A DNA stretch of 64,000 nucleotides, from positions 1 through 64,000 of the forward strand of contig JAKOUW010000228.1 in the NCBI GenBank assembly GCA_029782365.1. Reading direction: 5' to 3'. Both the position numbers and the translations under genes were made by a program. Below the pieces are notes generated by a model, which was not told where the DNA came from, made no database searches, and saw only the letters and a list, made by a program, of their open reading frames with translations. Shown in pieces: positions 1 to 7,278 of this stretch. The DNA is from Chloroflexota bacterium. Its GTDB lineage: Bacteria > Chloroflexota > Anaerolineae > Anaerolineales > UBA4823. The first letter of the stretch is position 1. Every line of letters starts with the position of its first letter.

Positions 1-717
1 CAAACGCCTGGGCAAGCCGCGCCGCAAAATGCCCACCTTGAGCACTCTTTCCAGGCGCGGTAAAGCTTCATCCCAGAAAAATTCGGCATAAGGCACCAGG
101 CGGCTGTGGTCGTCAATGAAGCAAAACAGATGTGCCCGGCGTTTCTTACCCGGAGCGTTGGGATCGGGTAACCATGGCCCGACCATGGCATCGCCTTGCC
201 ACAGGCTGTTGGGGTGTTCACGCTCAAAGCGCTTGTAAACTCTGGGCTTGTCTGCTGCCAGCAGGCGGCGGGTCTTGCCCTGCTGGCGCAGATGGGTGGA
301 TAGGGTATGGGCGTTGAGGTCCTGGATATCCTTCAGTTCAGGATCGCGCTTGAGCAGTTCCACGAGCATGGTTGTGGTCCGTTCTGGCTGCTCTTCACGC
401 AGGGCAATCGCCTTTTGCAGAACTTCGGCCGGGAACGATCGCGGCGTACACCGGTCTGAGCGAGTGTTTGGACGCAGTGCATCAAAGCCGTTTTGCTGGT
501 ACAGCTTGAGATAGCGCCGCAAGGTGGAGATGCCAACTTTTGTCCGGCTGGAATAGGGGATGCGGTAGCTCCTGGCGGCAATTTCTTTGAGCGCTTTTTC
601 TACCGCCCCGGATGGCAGCGCGTCGAACAACAGGCTTGAGATGAGCCCGTAGCGAAACAAGGCGATTTCCTGGCTTCGGCTTTCGGCATCTGGCTTTGGA
701 GTCTTTTTTTGAGGCAT
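1..717 (-). CDS. IS481-like transposase, partial (cut by window start)
   Basis: This reverse-strand frame is open from an ATG at 717 to the window edge, giving 239 codons with no stop. The N-terminal third reads as a helix-turn-helix region (STLRRYLKLYQQNGFDALRP). It is followed by a central segment typical of IS481/integrase-core transposases: HPNSLWQGDAMVGPW and then HLFCFIDDHSRLVPYAEFFW. These carry the first two acidic positions expected of a DDE catalytic domain (D in QGDAM, D in FIDDHSR). The third acidic residue would lie outside the window. It probably forms one mobile element with the DUF6431 gene 94 bp upstream. I infer cut-and-paste transposition from the family; no terminal repeats or target duplication are visible. 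Confidence 0.85.
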   Translation of the reverse strand, partial: MPQKKTPKPDAESRSQEIALFRYGLISSLLFDALPSGAVEKALKEIAARSYRIPYSSRTKVGISTLRRYLKLYQQNGFDALRPNTRSDRCTPRSFPAEVLQKAIALREEQPERTTTMLVELLKRDPELKDIQDLNAHTLSTHLRQQGKTRRLLAADKPRVYKRFEREHPNSLWQGDAMVGPWLPDPNAPGKKRRAHLFCFIDDHSRLVPYAEFFWDEALPRLERVLKVGILRRGLPRRL

Positions 718-811
718 TTGGAGAGGTTCCTTTCGTCTGAGTGGGATTGTCCGATCCTATCCCGGCCTCACCCTTCTGCCAATTTGGCAAATTGTGTGGG
801 CGCAGTTTTGC

Positions 812-1450
812 CTACACCAGTCTGCTCAGCCCACCATTGGCTCCCCACAGCCACAGAAAATGCACCCGTTTATCCAGGCCGTAGTTCGCCAATTCTGTCC
901 ACTCTGTCTTCGCCCAGGCCAGCAGATGTTCGCTCGCCGCCAGCAATGCTTGGGCTGGATTGCTGCTTTGCAATGCTTCTCCCTGTGCATCCAACCAGCC
1001 TGACCGGCTGTCCTGGCGCGCCAGCCATTCCTGCACGGCTTTCAGCCAGCGACTTGCCTGCTCCCAAAACGAGCTGCACCAACGCTGGATCGTCCGCAAG
1101 GCTGGATATCTTTCAGGCGCATTTCTTGCCAGAATCACTGCCCAACTTGCCAGGTTTTCCAACCGCAGCGCCAGGATCGCTGCGATCACCTCCAGCAGGT
1201 AGTGCCGGGAGCGTAGCAGAAAATTGGGCAGCACCGAAACCGTCCGTTTACATGCTTTACACTGCCAGCGTTTTACCTCCAGCCGATATACCCGCAGTTG
1301 GTCCCGTGGTTTCCGCCAATAATACCCGTGCCCGATCAGGCAGCCTTTTACCCCACAATGCGGACATTCTTCCGGCCGCGGCGCATCCTCCTGCTTAGAC
1401 TTGATAATATATTCTTGTGCGTCAGGGCCAAAATCTGCTACAATTGCCAT
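812..1450 (-). CDS. DUF6431-like zinc-ribbon protein of the insertion sequence
   Basis: This 212-residue protein has a zinc ribbon near the N-terminus: CPHCGVKGCLIGHGYY with CKAC about 25 residues later. A helical region follows (LLRSRHYLLEVIAAILALRL). I recognise the pattern as that of DUF6431 proteins, short companions encoded just upstream of IS481-type transposases. Their role is not established, and DNA binding through the ribbon is only a guess. The gene lies immediately upstream of the transposase on the same strand, which fits an accessory gene of one element. No clear ribosome-binding site precedes the ATG. A strong inverted repeat lies just upstream of it (1456-1501). Confidence 0.7.
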   Translation of the reverse strand: MAIVADFGPDAQEYIIKSKQEDAPRPEECPHCGVKGCLIGHGYYWRKPRDQLRVYRLEVKRWQCKACKRTVSVLPNFLLRSRHYLLEVIAAILALRLENLASWAVILARNAPERYPALRTIQRWCSSFWEQASRWLKAVQEWLARQDSRSGWLDAQGEALQSSNPAQALLAASEHLLAWAKTEWTELANYGLDKRVHFLWLWGANGGLSRLV

Positions 1451-1455
1451 TGGTG

Positions 1456-1501
1456 GCCCAGTTCAGGTACTGCTCGCGAGGCATGATGCCCTGAACTGGG
1501 C
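1456..1501. repeat. 12-bp perfect inverted repeat next to the IS
   Basis: GCCCAGTTCAGG at 1456-1467 is the exact reverse complement of CCTGAACTGGGC at 1490-1501. The 22-nt loop contains the small palindrome CTCGCGAG. It lies 6 bp upstream of the DUF6431 start codon. It could be a regulatory hairpin of the element, or part of the element end. I cannot tell these apart without a second copy of the element. Confidence 0.6.
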
Positions 1502-1549
1502 GTCCTTTCTTCTGGAAGATTATTTCCCAACCTTACCCAATTTTGACGC

Positions 1550-1579
1550 AAAAAGGCCGCTCTCTTTGGAGCGACCTTT
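1550..1579 (-). terminator. Rho-independent terminator facing the IS
   Basis: Read on the reverse strand, AAAGGTCGCTC pairs with GAGCGGCCTTT (one G-U pair) around a 6-nt loop and runs into a TTTTT tract. It would stop transcripts leaving the RHS/immunity pair before they enter the insertion sequence. Confidence 0.7.
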
Positions 1580-1770
1580 GGTTTACTGACGATTAGTACT
1601 TCAATTTATTCCGGACGATTTCTCTTAATTTCCCCTATTTAATTTGTCCGCGGACAGTATCCCTGACAATAACATCCAATTTCCTATTGTCATACTTTTC
1701 TACTTTGGTTGCACAACTTTGTATGAACTAATAAAGCCATTAGAATTCACCATGATTTATCAAGAGAACA

Positions 1771-2118
1771 TCAAAATAGCTTAGAAATGATCGCACATAA
1801 TATCAACAAAAACATTGTCAGGCTTACCAACCCTGAAAGTTTAATAACGGTAATTTGGTCTCCAAATTTTGATTCCACAAGTTCGGGTTGGTTTTCAAGA
1901 ATATCTAAAGACTTTGCTAGCGAATTTGTTATTAGTTTGTCTCTAAATATCCTTGAATAAATATTGATCACGCAAAAAAATTGGATTTTTATAATTAGGG
2001 AAGGTTGTCTTATAGAGACAGCCCAAAAAGCCAATAATGCGAGACTAATAGGTATCAAACAAAGTACATTTTCCATCTTATTTCTGAAAAAGACCCCCAT
2101 ATTTTTTAAGAATATCAT
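1771..2118 (-). CDS. Small two-TM protein; candidate immunity partner of the RHS C-terminus
   Basis: This protein of up to 115 residues has two hydrophobic segments, about residues 19-36 (VLCLIPISLALLAFWAV) and 93-113 (VSLTMFLLILCAIISKL). The polar region between them runs about 55 residues. The ATG at 2118 overlaps the end of the RHS gene by about 40 bp. Two in-frame ATGs follow, and the one at 2076 starts 1 nt after the RHS stop codon. No start has a convincing ribosome-binding site, so coupling to RHS translation is plausible. Small genes directly downstream of RHS or other polymorphic toxins are commonly their immunity genes. I recognise no family here, so immunity is an inference from position and from the membrane topology. 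Confidence 0.6.
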   Translation of the reverse strand: MIFLKNMGVFFRNKMENVLCLIPISLALLAFWAVSIRQPSLIIKIQFFCVINIYSRIFRDKLITNSLAKSLDILENQPELVESKFGDQITVIKLSGLVSLTMFLLILCAIISKLF

Positions 2119-3656
2119 TAACGTTTATCTCTACCAGAGTCCATGTATATGTCACTGTAGCATGAACCTCACCTGGCCAAGGAGCTATAACTGCCGCTCT
2201 TCCTCCAAGTGAAGTTCCACTGTAAGTTACTTGTGTTTCAGAATTTTTGAAAAATGTTTTCTCAACATTAACTGTCGCTCCATCACCTAGCTGACCGCCA
2301 AATTGAACAGCAACTCCATTTAACTTATCAACCGTTGGAGCATTTGTAGATGTTACACTAATTCCAAAACTCGTACCAATGGAAGAATAGCCCCCTCCTC
2401 CTCCACTAAATTGAATAGCAATATTTCCTTCTGAATCCATTATCAAAGAAAGGGCACCACGTATTCCTATTGCCAAAAATGCGGATGCGCCTAAATCAAT
2501 TGATGTAGTCGTTTTTTGAGCGAGTTTAGTATCATTTTCTCCGATATTTGTATTTCTTTGAGGGCATATATTATGATGTTGGCTAGGAGGAGCATCGCCC
2601 TCTTCGATACAATGCCCCGATGGATCATTCCACCGAACGGGGTTGTTGTTCATCCCCGCATAGCGATCCCACGCCTGCACACCCTGGGATTGCTGAGGGA
2701 TAATTGTGTCAGCCTGGACGAAGCGCCCCAGCCCGCTGTCGTACCACCTGGCCCCATAGTAGTACAGCCCTATTTCCGCCTGGTTGCGCTGACCGGTGTA
2801 CTGAAAGGTGGTTGCCATCGTCCCGTAAGCGTAGCGTGTCTCTCCCCAGCCACGGTAGCGCAGCTCTGCCTGCGCCACCCCATTCGGGTCAACCATGCGG
2901 TTGGTGCTGCTCAGGTGATCGCCCAGCAGGAAGTTCAGCCCCGTCGTCTGCTCCGCACTGCTGCCGCTGCGCATTGCCACCCGCACTGCCCCGGCATAAT
3001 AGTACTTCACCAGCGTGCTCGTGCTGCCCATCCATTCGAAATAGTTGGAGATATAAACAGTCGTCACGCCCCCCGCCGTGCCCTTCACCCGCACACCGCT
3101 GCCATCATAAACAAACGCCGCGCTGGCTGCCCCGCTCACCCCGCTCATCTGGTTCTCGGCGTTGTACGCCAACGTGTAGCTCTGCCCAGACACCGTGCGC
3201 TTGACCATGTTGCCGTTCAGGTCGTAGCAGTAGCTTTCGACCCGGCCGTCACCACGGCGTGCGCTTTGCTCAAGGCTCCATCCGGGCAGGTTCCGCTTTG
3301 CGCCCCATAACTGTAGCTGCTGCTCCCTTTGCTCGCCAGGTTGCCGCTGGCCGCATTGTAGCTGTAGCTCTCGGCATACGTCCCCCACGTGCCTCCGCTG
3401 GCGCCCGCCGACAGCAGCCTGTTCAGGTTGTCATAGGTAAAGCTCTGCGTCTGGATGCCGCCGGCTCGGTAATCCTTGATCCAGTTCAGGTTGCCCATCG
3501 CATCGTAATTATACTCGAACGACTGCAGCGAGGTGCGGTCGGTTTGACGGTGGCGCTCGACGCCGCCGCTGCCTCAGCAGGCTGGAAAGACGGCGGCAGG
3601 TTGAGGCTGTTCAAAAGAATGGCGATGAAGATGAGGAAACGAATCTGGCGCCGCAT
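2078..3656 (-). pseudogene. Remodelled RHS/YD-repeat gene with variable C-terminal domain (two frame breaks)
   Basis: Three pieces of one RHS protein lie in three reading frames. From the ATG at 3656 comes a signal peptide (MRRQIRFLIFIAILLNSLNL, then AEAAAASS), which reaches a stop near 3485 if followed in frame. A second frame, about 3560-3240, gives YD-type sequence (QSFEYNYDAMGNLNWIKDY, QSFTYDNLNRLLSAG). A third frame, about 3240-2078, gives CYDLNGNMVKRTV, LGDHLSSTNRMVDPNG and the RHS core end (YYGARWYDSGLGRFVQADT, YAGMNNNPVRWNDPSGH). After this comes a glycine-rich domain of about 180 residues that I do not recognise. The second break looks like a 1-nt deletion at TCGAAAGC near 3240. The first looks like a large internal deletion joining the signal peptide to the last few repeats. 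The usual RHS protein is well over 1000 residues. Sequencing error cannot be excluded for the 1-nt break. Confidence 0.8.
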
Positions 3657-3774
3657 GAATGACCTCCCTTTTCGGTATTCTGCGTGGATTACTCTTCAGT
3701 ATTTATTGTACATTTTTTTTTTTTTCAATTTCAAGTGACATTTGTCATATGATTTCTATCACTTTTCCTCCCCT

Positions 3775-3803
3775 TTGACATTCTCGCCCTCAACGGCTAC
3801 AAT
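3775..3803 (+). promoter_or_regulatory. Consensus promoter of the coaE-cdaA-cdaR-der block
   Basis: TTGACA at 3775-3780 and TACAAT at 3798-3803 are separated by exactly 17 nt. The predicted start is near 3810, about 38 nt before the coaE ATG. A small dyad, TGACA-tt-TGTCA, lies upstream at 3736-3747. It could be an activator or repressor site. Confidence 0.75.
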
Positions 3804-3848
3804 CGTAGCATATCGCCGCAACCTGGCGGAAATTGTCGCGGAGGAAGC

Positions 3849-5009
3849 ATGAGCGCCTGGCCTGGAAAATTTGTCATCGGTCTGACCGGGAATATCGCCA
3901 CCGGCAAGAGCGTGGTGCGCAAGATGCTCGAGCATTTGGGCGCCTACGGTATCGACGCCGACGCCCTCGGCCACCGCGCCATTGCGAAGGGCGCCCCCGG
4001 CTACCAGCCAGTGGTGCTCAATTTCGGCCGCTGGATCCTGACCGAAGACCAGCAGATCGACCGCGGCCGCCTGGGCAAGGTGGTTTTCTCTGACCCCGAA
4101 GCCTTGAAAATTTTGGAGAGCATCGTGCACCCCCTGGTGCGCCAGGCCGCCGATATTCTCATCCGCCGCGCCAAAGAGCCGGTGATCGTGCTGGAGGCCA
4201 TCAAGCTGGTCGAATCGCCCCTGCGCCAGGGCTGTGATACGCTGTGGGTGACCTATGCCTCGCCCGAGATCCAACTGGCGCGCCTGATGCAGAAGCGCGC
4301 CATGCCGCAGGAGCTTGCCCGCCAGCGCATCGGCGCGCAGCGCACCCAGGAAGAAAAAATGGCCGCCGCCAGCGTAGTCATCCGCAACGACGGCTCGTTC
4401 GAAGAGACCTGGGCGCAGGTTTCCGCCGCCTGGCAGCGCCAGTTCCCCGCCGCCGCCGACAGCGCCCCCACGCAAACGACGGTTAAGGTCAGCGTCCCCG
4501 GAGGCGCCCTGCCCGCCGGCGTGTTCACCGTCGAAAAAGCCCGCCCGCGCCAGGCTGCTGAGATTGCCGCTTTCATCAACCGCGCCAGCGGCGGGACGCG
4601 CAAGCTGCGCTACGAAGATATCATGGCCGCCTTCGGCGAGAAAGCCTATATGCTCTTGCGCCTGAACAACATTCCGGTGGGGGTGATCGGCTGCCAGGTC
4701 GAGAACTTAGTGGCCCGGGCGGACGATATGTATATCCAAAACAACCTGCCGCTCGAACCGGCCATGAAAGCCCTGTTGGAGCGCCTGGAGGAGACCTCCA
4801 GAGATTTGCAGTGTGAAGCCCTGCTCCTCTTCCTGCCGCCCAACATGGCCAGCCAGGCGCAGGTCTGGCAAAACCTGGGGTATGAGCCGCGCAGCGTGGC
4901 CGGCCTGGGCGTGCGCGCCTGGCAGGAAGCCGCCCTGGAGACGCAGAGCGCCGGCGAAGCGCTGCTTTTCAAACAGCTGCGCAAAGACCGGGTGCTGCGC
5001 CCGGTGTAA
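3849..5009 (+). CDS. coaE: Dephospho-CoA kinase fused to a GNAT-like domain
   Basis: Residues 1-200 are a dephospho-CoA kinase, the last step of coenzyme A synthesis (ATP-dependent 3'-phosphorylation of dephospho-CoA). The P-loop GNIATGKS is at 14-21 and the substrate-site motif DADALGHRA is near 37-45. The CoaE family is normally about 200 residues, but this protein has 386. The extra half (about 225-386) follows a short linker. It resembles an acetyltransferase-like fold: FTVEKARPRQAAEIAAFINR, a central IPVGVIGCQVENL strand and a late VWQNLGYEPR segment. GAGGAAG precedes the ATG. The kinase call is secure. The acetyltransferase-like call for the tail is weaker and its substrate is unknown. 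It heads the block that continues with cdaA. Confidence 0.88.
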   Translation: MSAWPGKFVIGLTGNIATGKSVVRKMLEHLGAYGIDADALGHRAIAKGAPGYQPVVLNFGRWILTEDQQIDRGRLGKVVFSDPEALKILESIVHPLVRQAADILIRRAKEPVIVLEAIKLVESPLRQGCDTLWVTYASPEIQLARLMQKRAMPQELARQRIGAQRTQEEKMAAASVVIRNDGSFEETWAQVSAAWQRQFPAAADSAPTQTTVKVSVPGGALPAGVFTVEKARPRQAAEIAAFINRASGGTRKLRYEDIMAAFGEKAYMLLRLNNIPVGVIGCQVENLVARADDMYIQNNLPLEPAMKALLERLEETSRDLQCEALLLFLPPNMASQAQVWQNLGYEPRSVAGLGVRAWQEAALETQSAGEALLFKQLRKDRVLRPV

Positions 5010-5058
5010 CCGGCCGGCCGGTGGGAGCCCTCCCGCCCGGTTCGCAAAGGATTGTTTC

Positions 5059-5943
5059 GTGGAAACCGGCCTGATCAACTTGATCGATAGCTTGCTGTTC
5101 ATCTTCCGCCGCCTCAACTGGCTGAGCCTGGTGGATCTGTCGCTGGTCGCCTTGATCTTTTTCGCCATCCTGCAGCTCCTGCGCGAGACGCATGCCATGG
5201 TGCTGCTGCGCGGCGTGCTGGTGCTGGTGGTGCTGGGCAGCCTGCTGCGCAGCCTGGATGTGCTGCCGGCTTTTTCCTGGCTGGTGCAAACCACCCTGCC
5301 GGCCCTGGTGCTGGCCATCCCGGTCATCTTTGCTCCCGAGATCCGCCGCGCCCTGGAACAGCTCGGCCAGGCTGGCCCGCTGCGCGTGGGCTCGGAATTC
5401 CCGCTCGACTCGCAGCCGCCCATCAGCGCCCTGGTGACCGCCGCCCTGCGCCTGTCCGACCGCCGGCACGGCGCGCTGATCGTCCTGCGCCGCCAGGATA
5501 ACCTGGATGAATACCTGCGCACGGGCGTGCAGCTCGACGGCCGCGTCACGCCCGAACTGCTGCTGCAGATCTTTTACCCCAACACACCCTTACACGACGG
5601 CGCGGTGATTATCAGCGGCGCCCGCCTGCTGGCCGCCGCCTGTGTGATGCCGCTCTCCGCCAGCGGCGTGCTGACCCGCTCTCCCGAACGACAGATGGGC
5701 CTGCGCCACCGCGCCGCCCTGGGCATTTCGGAAGTCAGCGACGCCATCGTGGTGGTGGTGTCTGAGGAGACCGGCGTGATTTCGGTGGTGCACAGCGGGC
5801 GCATGATTCGCCGCCTGGACGGCGAGCGCTTGGAGAACATCCTGCGCACCTTCTTCCACCCGGCCTCCGGGCAGGGTGGGCTGGGCGGCTGGCTTAAGAG
5901 CCGCCTGCCGGCCGCCTTCCCGCGCGGCAAGGAGGGCAGCTGA
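5059..5943 (+). CDS. cdaA: Diadenylate cyclase CdaA (c-di-AMP synthase)
   Basis: This 294-residue membrane protein condenses two ATP into cyclic di-AMP. Three hydrophobic segments lie within residues 25-95. The DAC catalytic domain follows, with DGA at 180-182 (PLHDGAVIISG) and RHR at 216-218 (LRHRAALGISE), both intact. I chose the GTG at 5059 because AAAGG lies 8 nt upstream and the membrane segments begin properly from there; the same frame is open further upstream without family similarity. The next gene, the CdaA regulator cdaR, overlaps by 1 bp (TGATG). This is the usual cdaA-cdaR pairing, although the glmM that often follows is absent. c-di-AMP typically controls potassium and osmolyte transport and cell-wall balance. 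Confidence 0.93.
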   Translation: METGLINLIDSLLFIFRRLNWLSLVDLSLVALIFFAILQLLRETHAMVLLRGVLVLVVLGSLLRSLDVLPAFSWLVQTTLPALVLAIPVIFAPEIRRALEQLGQAGPLRVGSEFPLDSQPPISALVTAALRLSDRRHGALIVLRRQDNLDEYLRTGVQLDGRVTPELLLQIFYPNTPLHDGAVIISGARLLAAACVMPLSASGVLTRSPERQMGLRHRAALGISEVSDAIVVVVSEETGVISVVHSGRMIRRLDGERLENILRTFFHPASGQGGLGGWLKSRLPAAFPRGKEGS

Positions 5944-7265
5944 TGCTCGCTTTCGTGCGCTGGCTGTGGCGCAACCTGGGCGCCTTGCTGACGGCTGTGG
6001 CCCTGGCGGTGGTGGTGTGGGTTTCGGCGGTCATCAACGCCGATCCCAACGTCACCAAGCCGCTCGACCGCGCCCTGACCATTGAGTTCGTCGGGCAGAA
6101 CCCCAACCTGAAGATCATCGGCGATTACACCGCCCAGGTGCGCCTGACCCTGGAAGCGCCCAACTCGCTGTGGGAGAAGCTCAACGCCGATTCTTCGACC
6201 ATCCGCGCCTGGGTGGACCTGGCGGCCTTGCAGCCGGGTGAGCACACTCTGCCCGTGCAGGTGGATATCGGCTCGGACCTGGCGCGCCTGGTGCGCCAGG
6301 ACCCGGCGGAAATCACCCTGCGCCTGGAAGCCATCTTGACCCAGTCCTTTCCGGTCACCCTGGTGAGCAGCGGTGAGCCGCCCCTGGGTTACCAGGCTCA
6401 GGCGGCACAGCTTGACCCGGCGGAAATCACGCTCTCTGGCCCAGCATCCCTGGTGAACCGTGTCAAAGAAGTGCGCGCCGCCATCGATCTGGCAGGCGCC
6501 ACCCAGACCCTGACGCGCACCCTCAGCCTCAACCCGGTGGATGCCGCCGGCAAGGCCGTCACCGGCATCTCTCTGCTGCCCAACAGCGTGCACCTGGTGC
6601 AAAAGATCGCTCTGCTGGGCGGCTACCGCAATGTGATCGTCAAGCTGGTCACCCAAGGGCTGGTCGCCAACGGCTACCGTCTGACCAATTATTATGTCTC
6701 ACCGACCAGCGTGGTGGTTTTCTCCAAAGACCCGCGCCTGGTAGATGCCCTGCCCGGTTATGTCGAGACCAAGCCGCTTGACCTGACCGGTGCCAGCGAT
6801 TACATCGAAAGCCTGCTGGAGCTGAACCTGCCCCCCGGCGTGACGGCGGTGACCGACTCGAAGGTCACCGTGCAGGTCAGCATCGCCGCCATCGAGAGCA
6901 GTCTGAGCATCTCCCTGCCCATCGAGATCACTGGCCTGGCGCCGACAATGCTGGCCTCCATCGCCCCTTCCACTATCGACCTGATCGTCTCCGGCCCGGT
7001 GCCGATCTTGAATGATCTCAAGCCCTCTGACGTGCGCGTTAAGGTGGACCTGAGCGGATTCCAGGCGGGCACCTACCAGGTGATCCCCGTGGTGGATTTT
7101 TTACCGCCGCGCCTGCAAAAAGTCTCTATCTTACCGACGACAGTGGAAGTGACGATCAGCCTGCTGCCCACCAGCACACCCACGCCTACCTTGCCGCCGG
7201 GAAGCGCCGGCCGCACGGCCACACCCTCCCCGGCGCCCTCCATCACGCCGACCAAAAAACCATAA
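5943..7265 (+). CDS. cdaR: YbbR-domain protein CdaR, regulator of CdaA
   Basis: This 440-residue protein has an N-terminal membrane anchor (about residues 13-30, LGALLTAVALAVVVWVSAV). Repeated extracytoplasmic YbbR-type beta domains follow, with recurring elements such as DPAEITL, GPASLVNRV and the LSISLPIEITGL region. The last 30 residues are a Thr/Pro-rich tail. In Firmicutes CdaR binds the membrane part of CdaA and modulates its activity; I infer the same from the 1-bp overlap with cdaA. The tail is unusual for CdaR but matches the linkers of other exported proteins in this window. Confidence 0.88.
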   Translation: MLAFVRWLWRNLGALLTAVALAVVVWVSAVINADPNVTKPLDRALTIEFVGQNPNLKIIGDYTAQVRLTLEAPNSLWEKLNADSSTIRAWVDLAALQPGEHTLPVQVDIGSDLARLVRQDPAEITLRLEAILTQSFPVTLVSSGEPPLGYQAQAAQLDPAEITLSGPASLVNRVKEVRAAIDLAGATQTLTRTLSLNPVDAAGKAVTGISLLPNSVHLVQKIALLGGYRNVIVKLVTQGLVANGYRLTNYYVSPTSVVVFSKDPRLVDALPGYVETKPLDLTGASDYIESLLELNLPPGVTAVTDSKVTVQVSIAAIESSLSISLPIEITGLAPTMLASIAPSTIDLIVSGPVPILNDLKPSDVRVKVDLSGFQAGTYQVIPVVDFLPPRLQKVSILPTTVEVTISLLPTSTPTPTLPPGSAGRTATPSPAPSITPTKKP

Positions 7266-7278
7266 GGAAGTCAGCCAT

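Larger units (their letters stand above)
1451..1770. other. Gene-free, AT-rich spacer between the IS genes and the RHS locus
   Basis: No credible reading frame is present here. It holds the 12-bp inverted repeat at 1456-1501 and a reverse-strand terminator at 1550-1579. The remainder (about 1590-1770) is AT-rich and has no recognisable signal. Base composition is clearly lower in GC than the housekeeping genes after 3.8 kb, in keeping with acquired DNA. Confidence 0.6.

Noticed and set aside
709..1398. 229-codon forward frame over the IS genes
   Set aside because: It is rich in Pro/Ser/Ala and antisense to the zinc-ribbon gene with clear CxxC motifs.
3759..4475. 238-codon reverse frame opposite coaE
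   Set aside because: It is Gly/Ala/His-rich shadow sequence, and the forward frame has the P-loop and a promoter.
5574..6656. 360-codon open frame opposite cdaA/cdaR
   Set aside because: It lies entirely within two well-supported genes on the other strand and has shadow-type composition.
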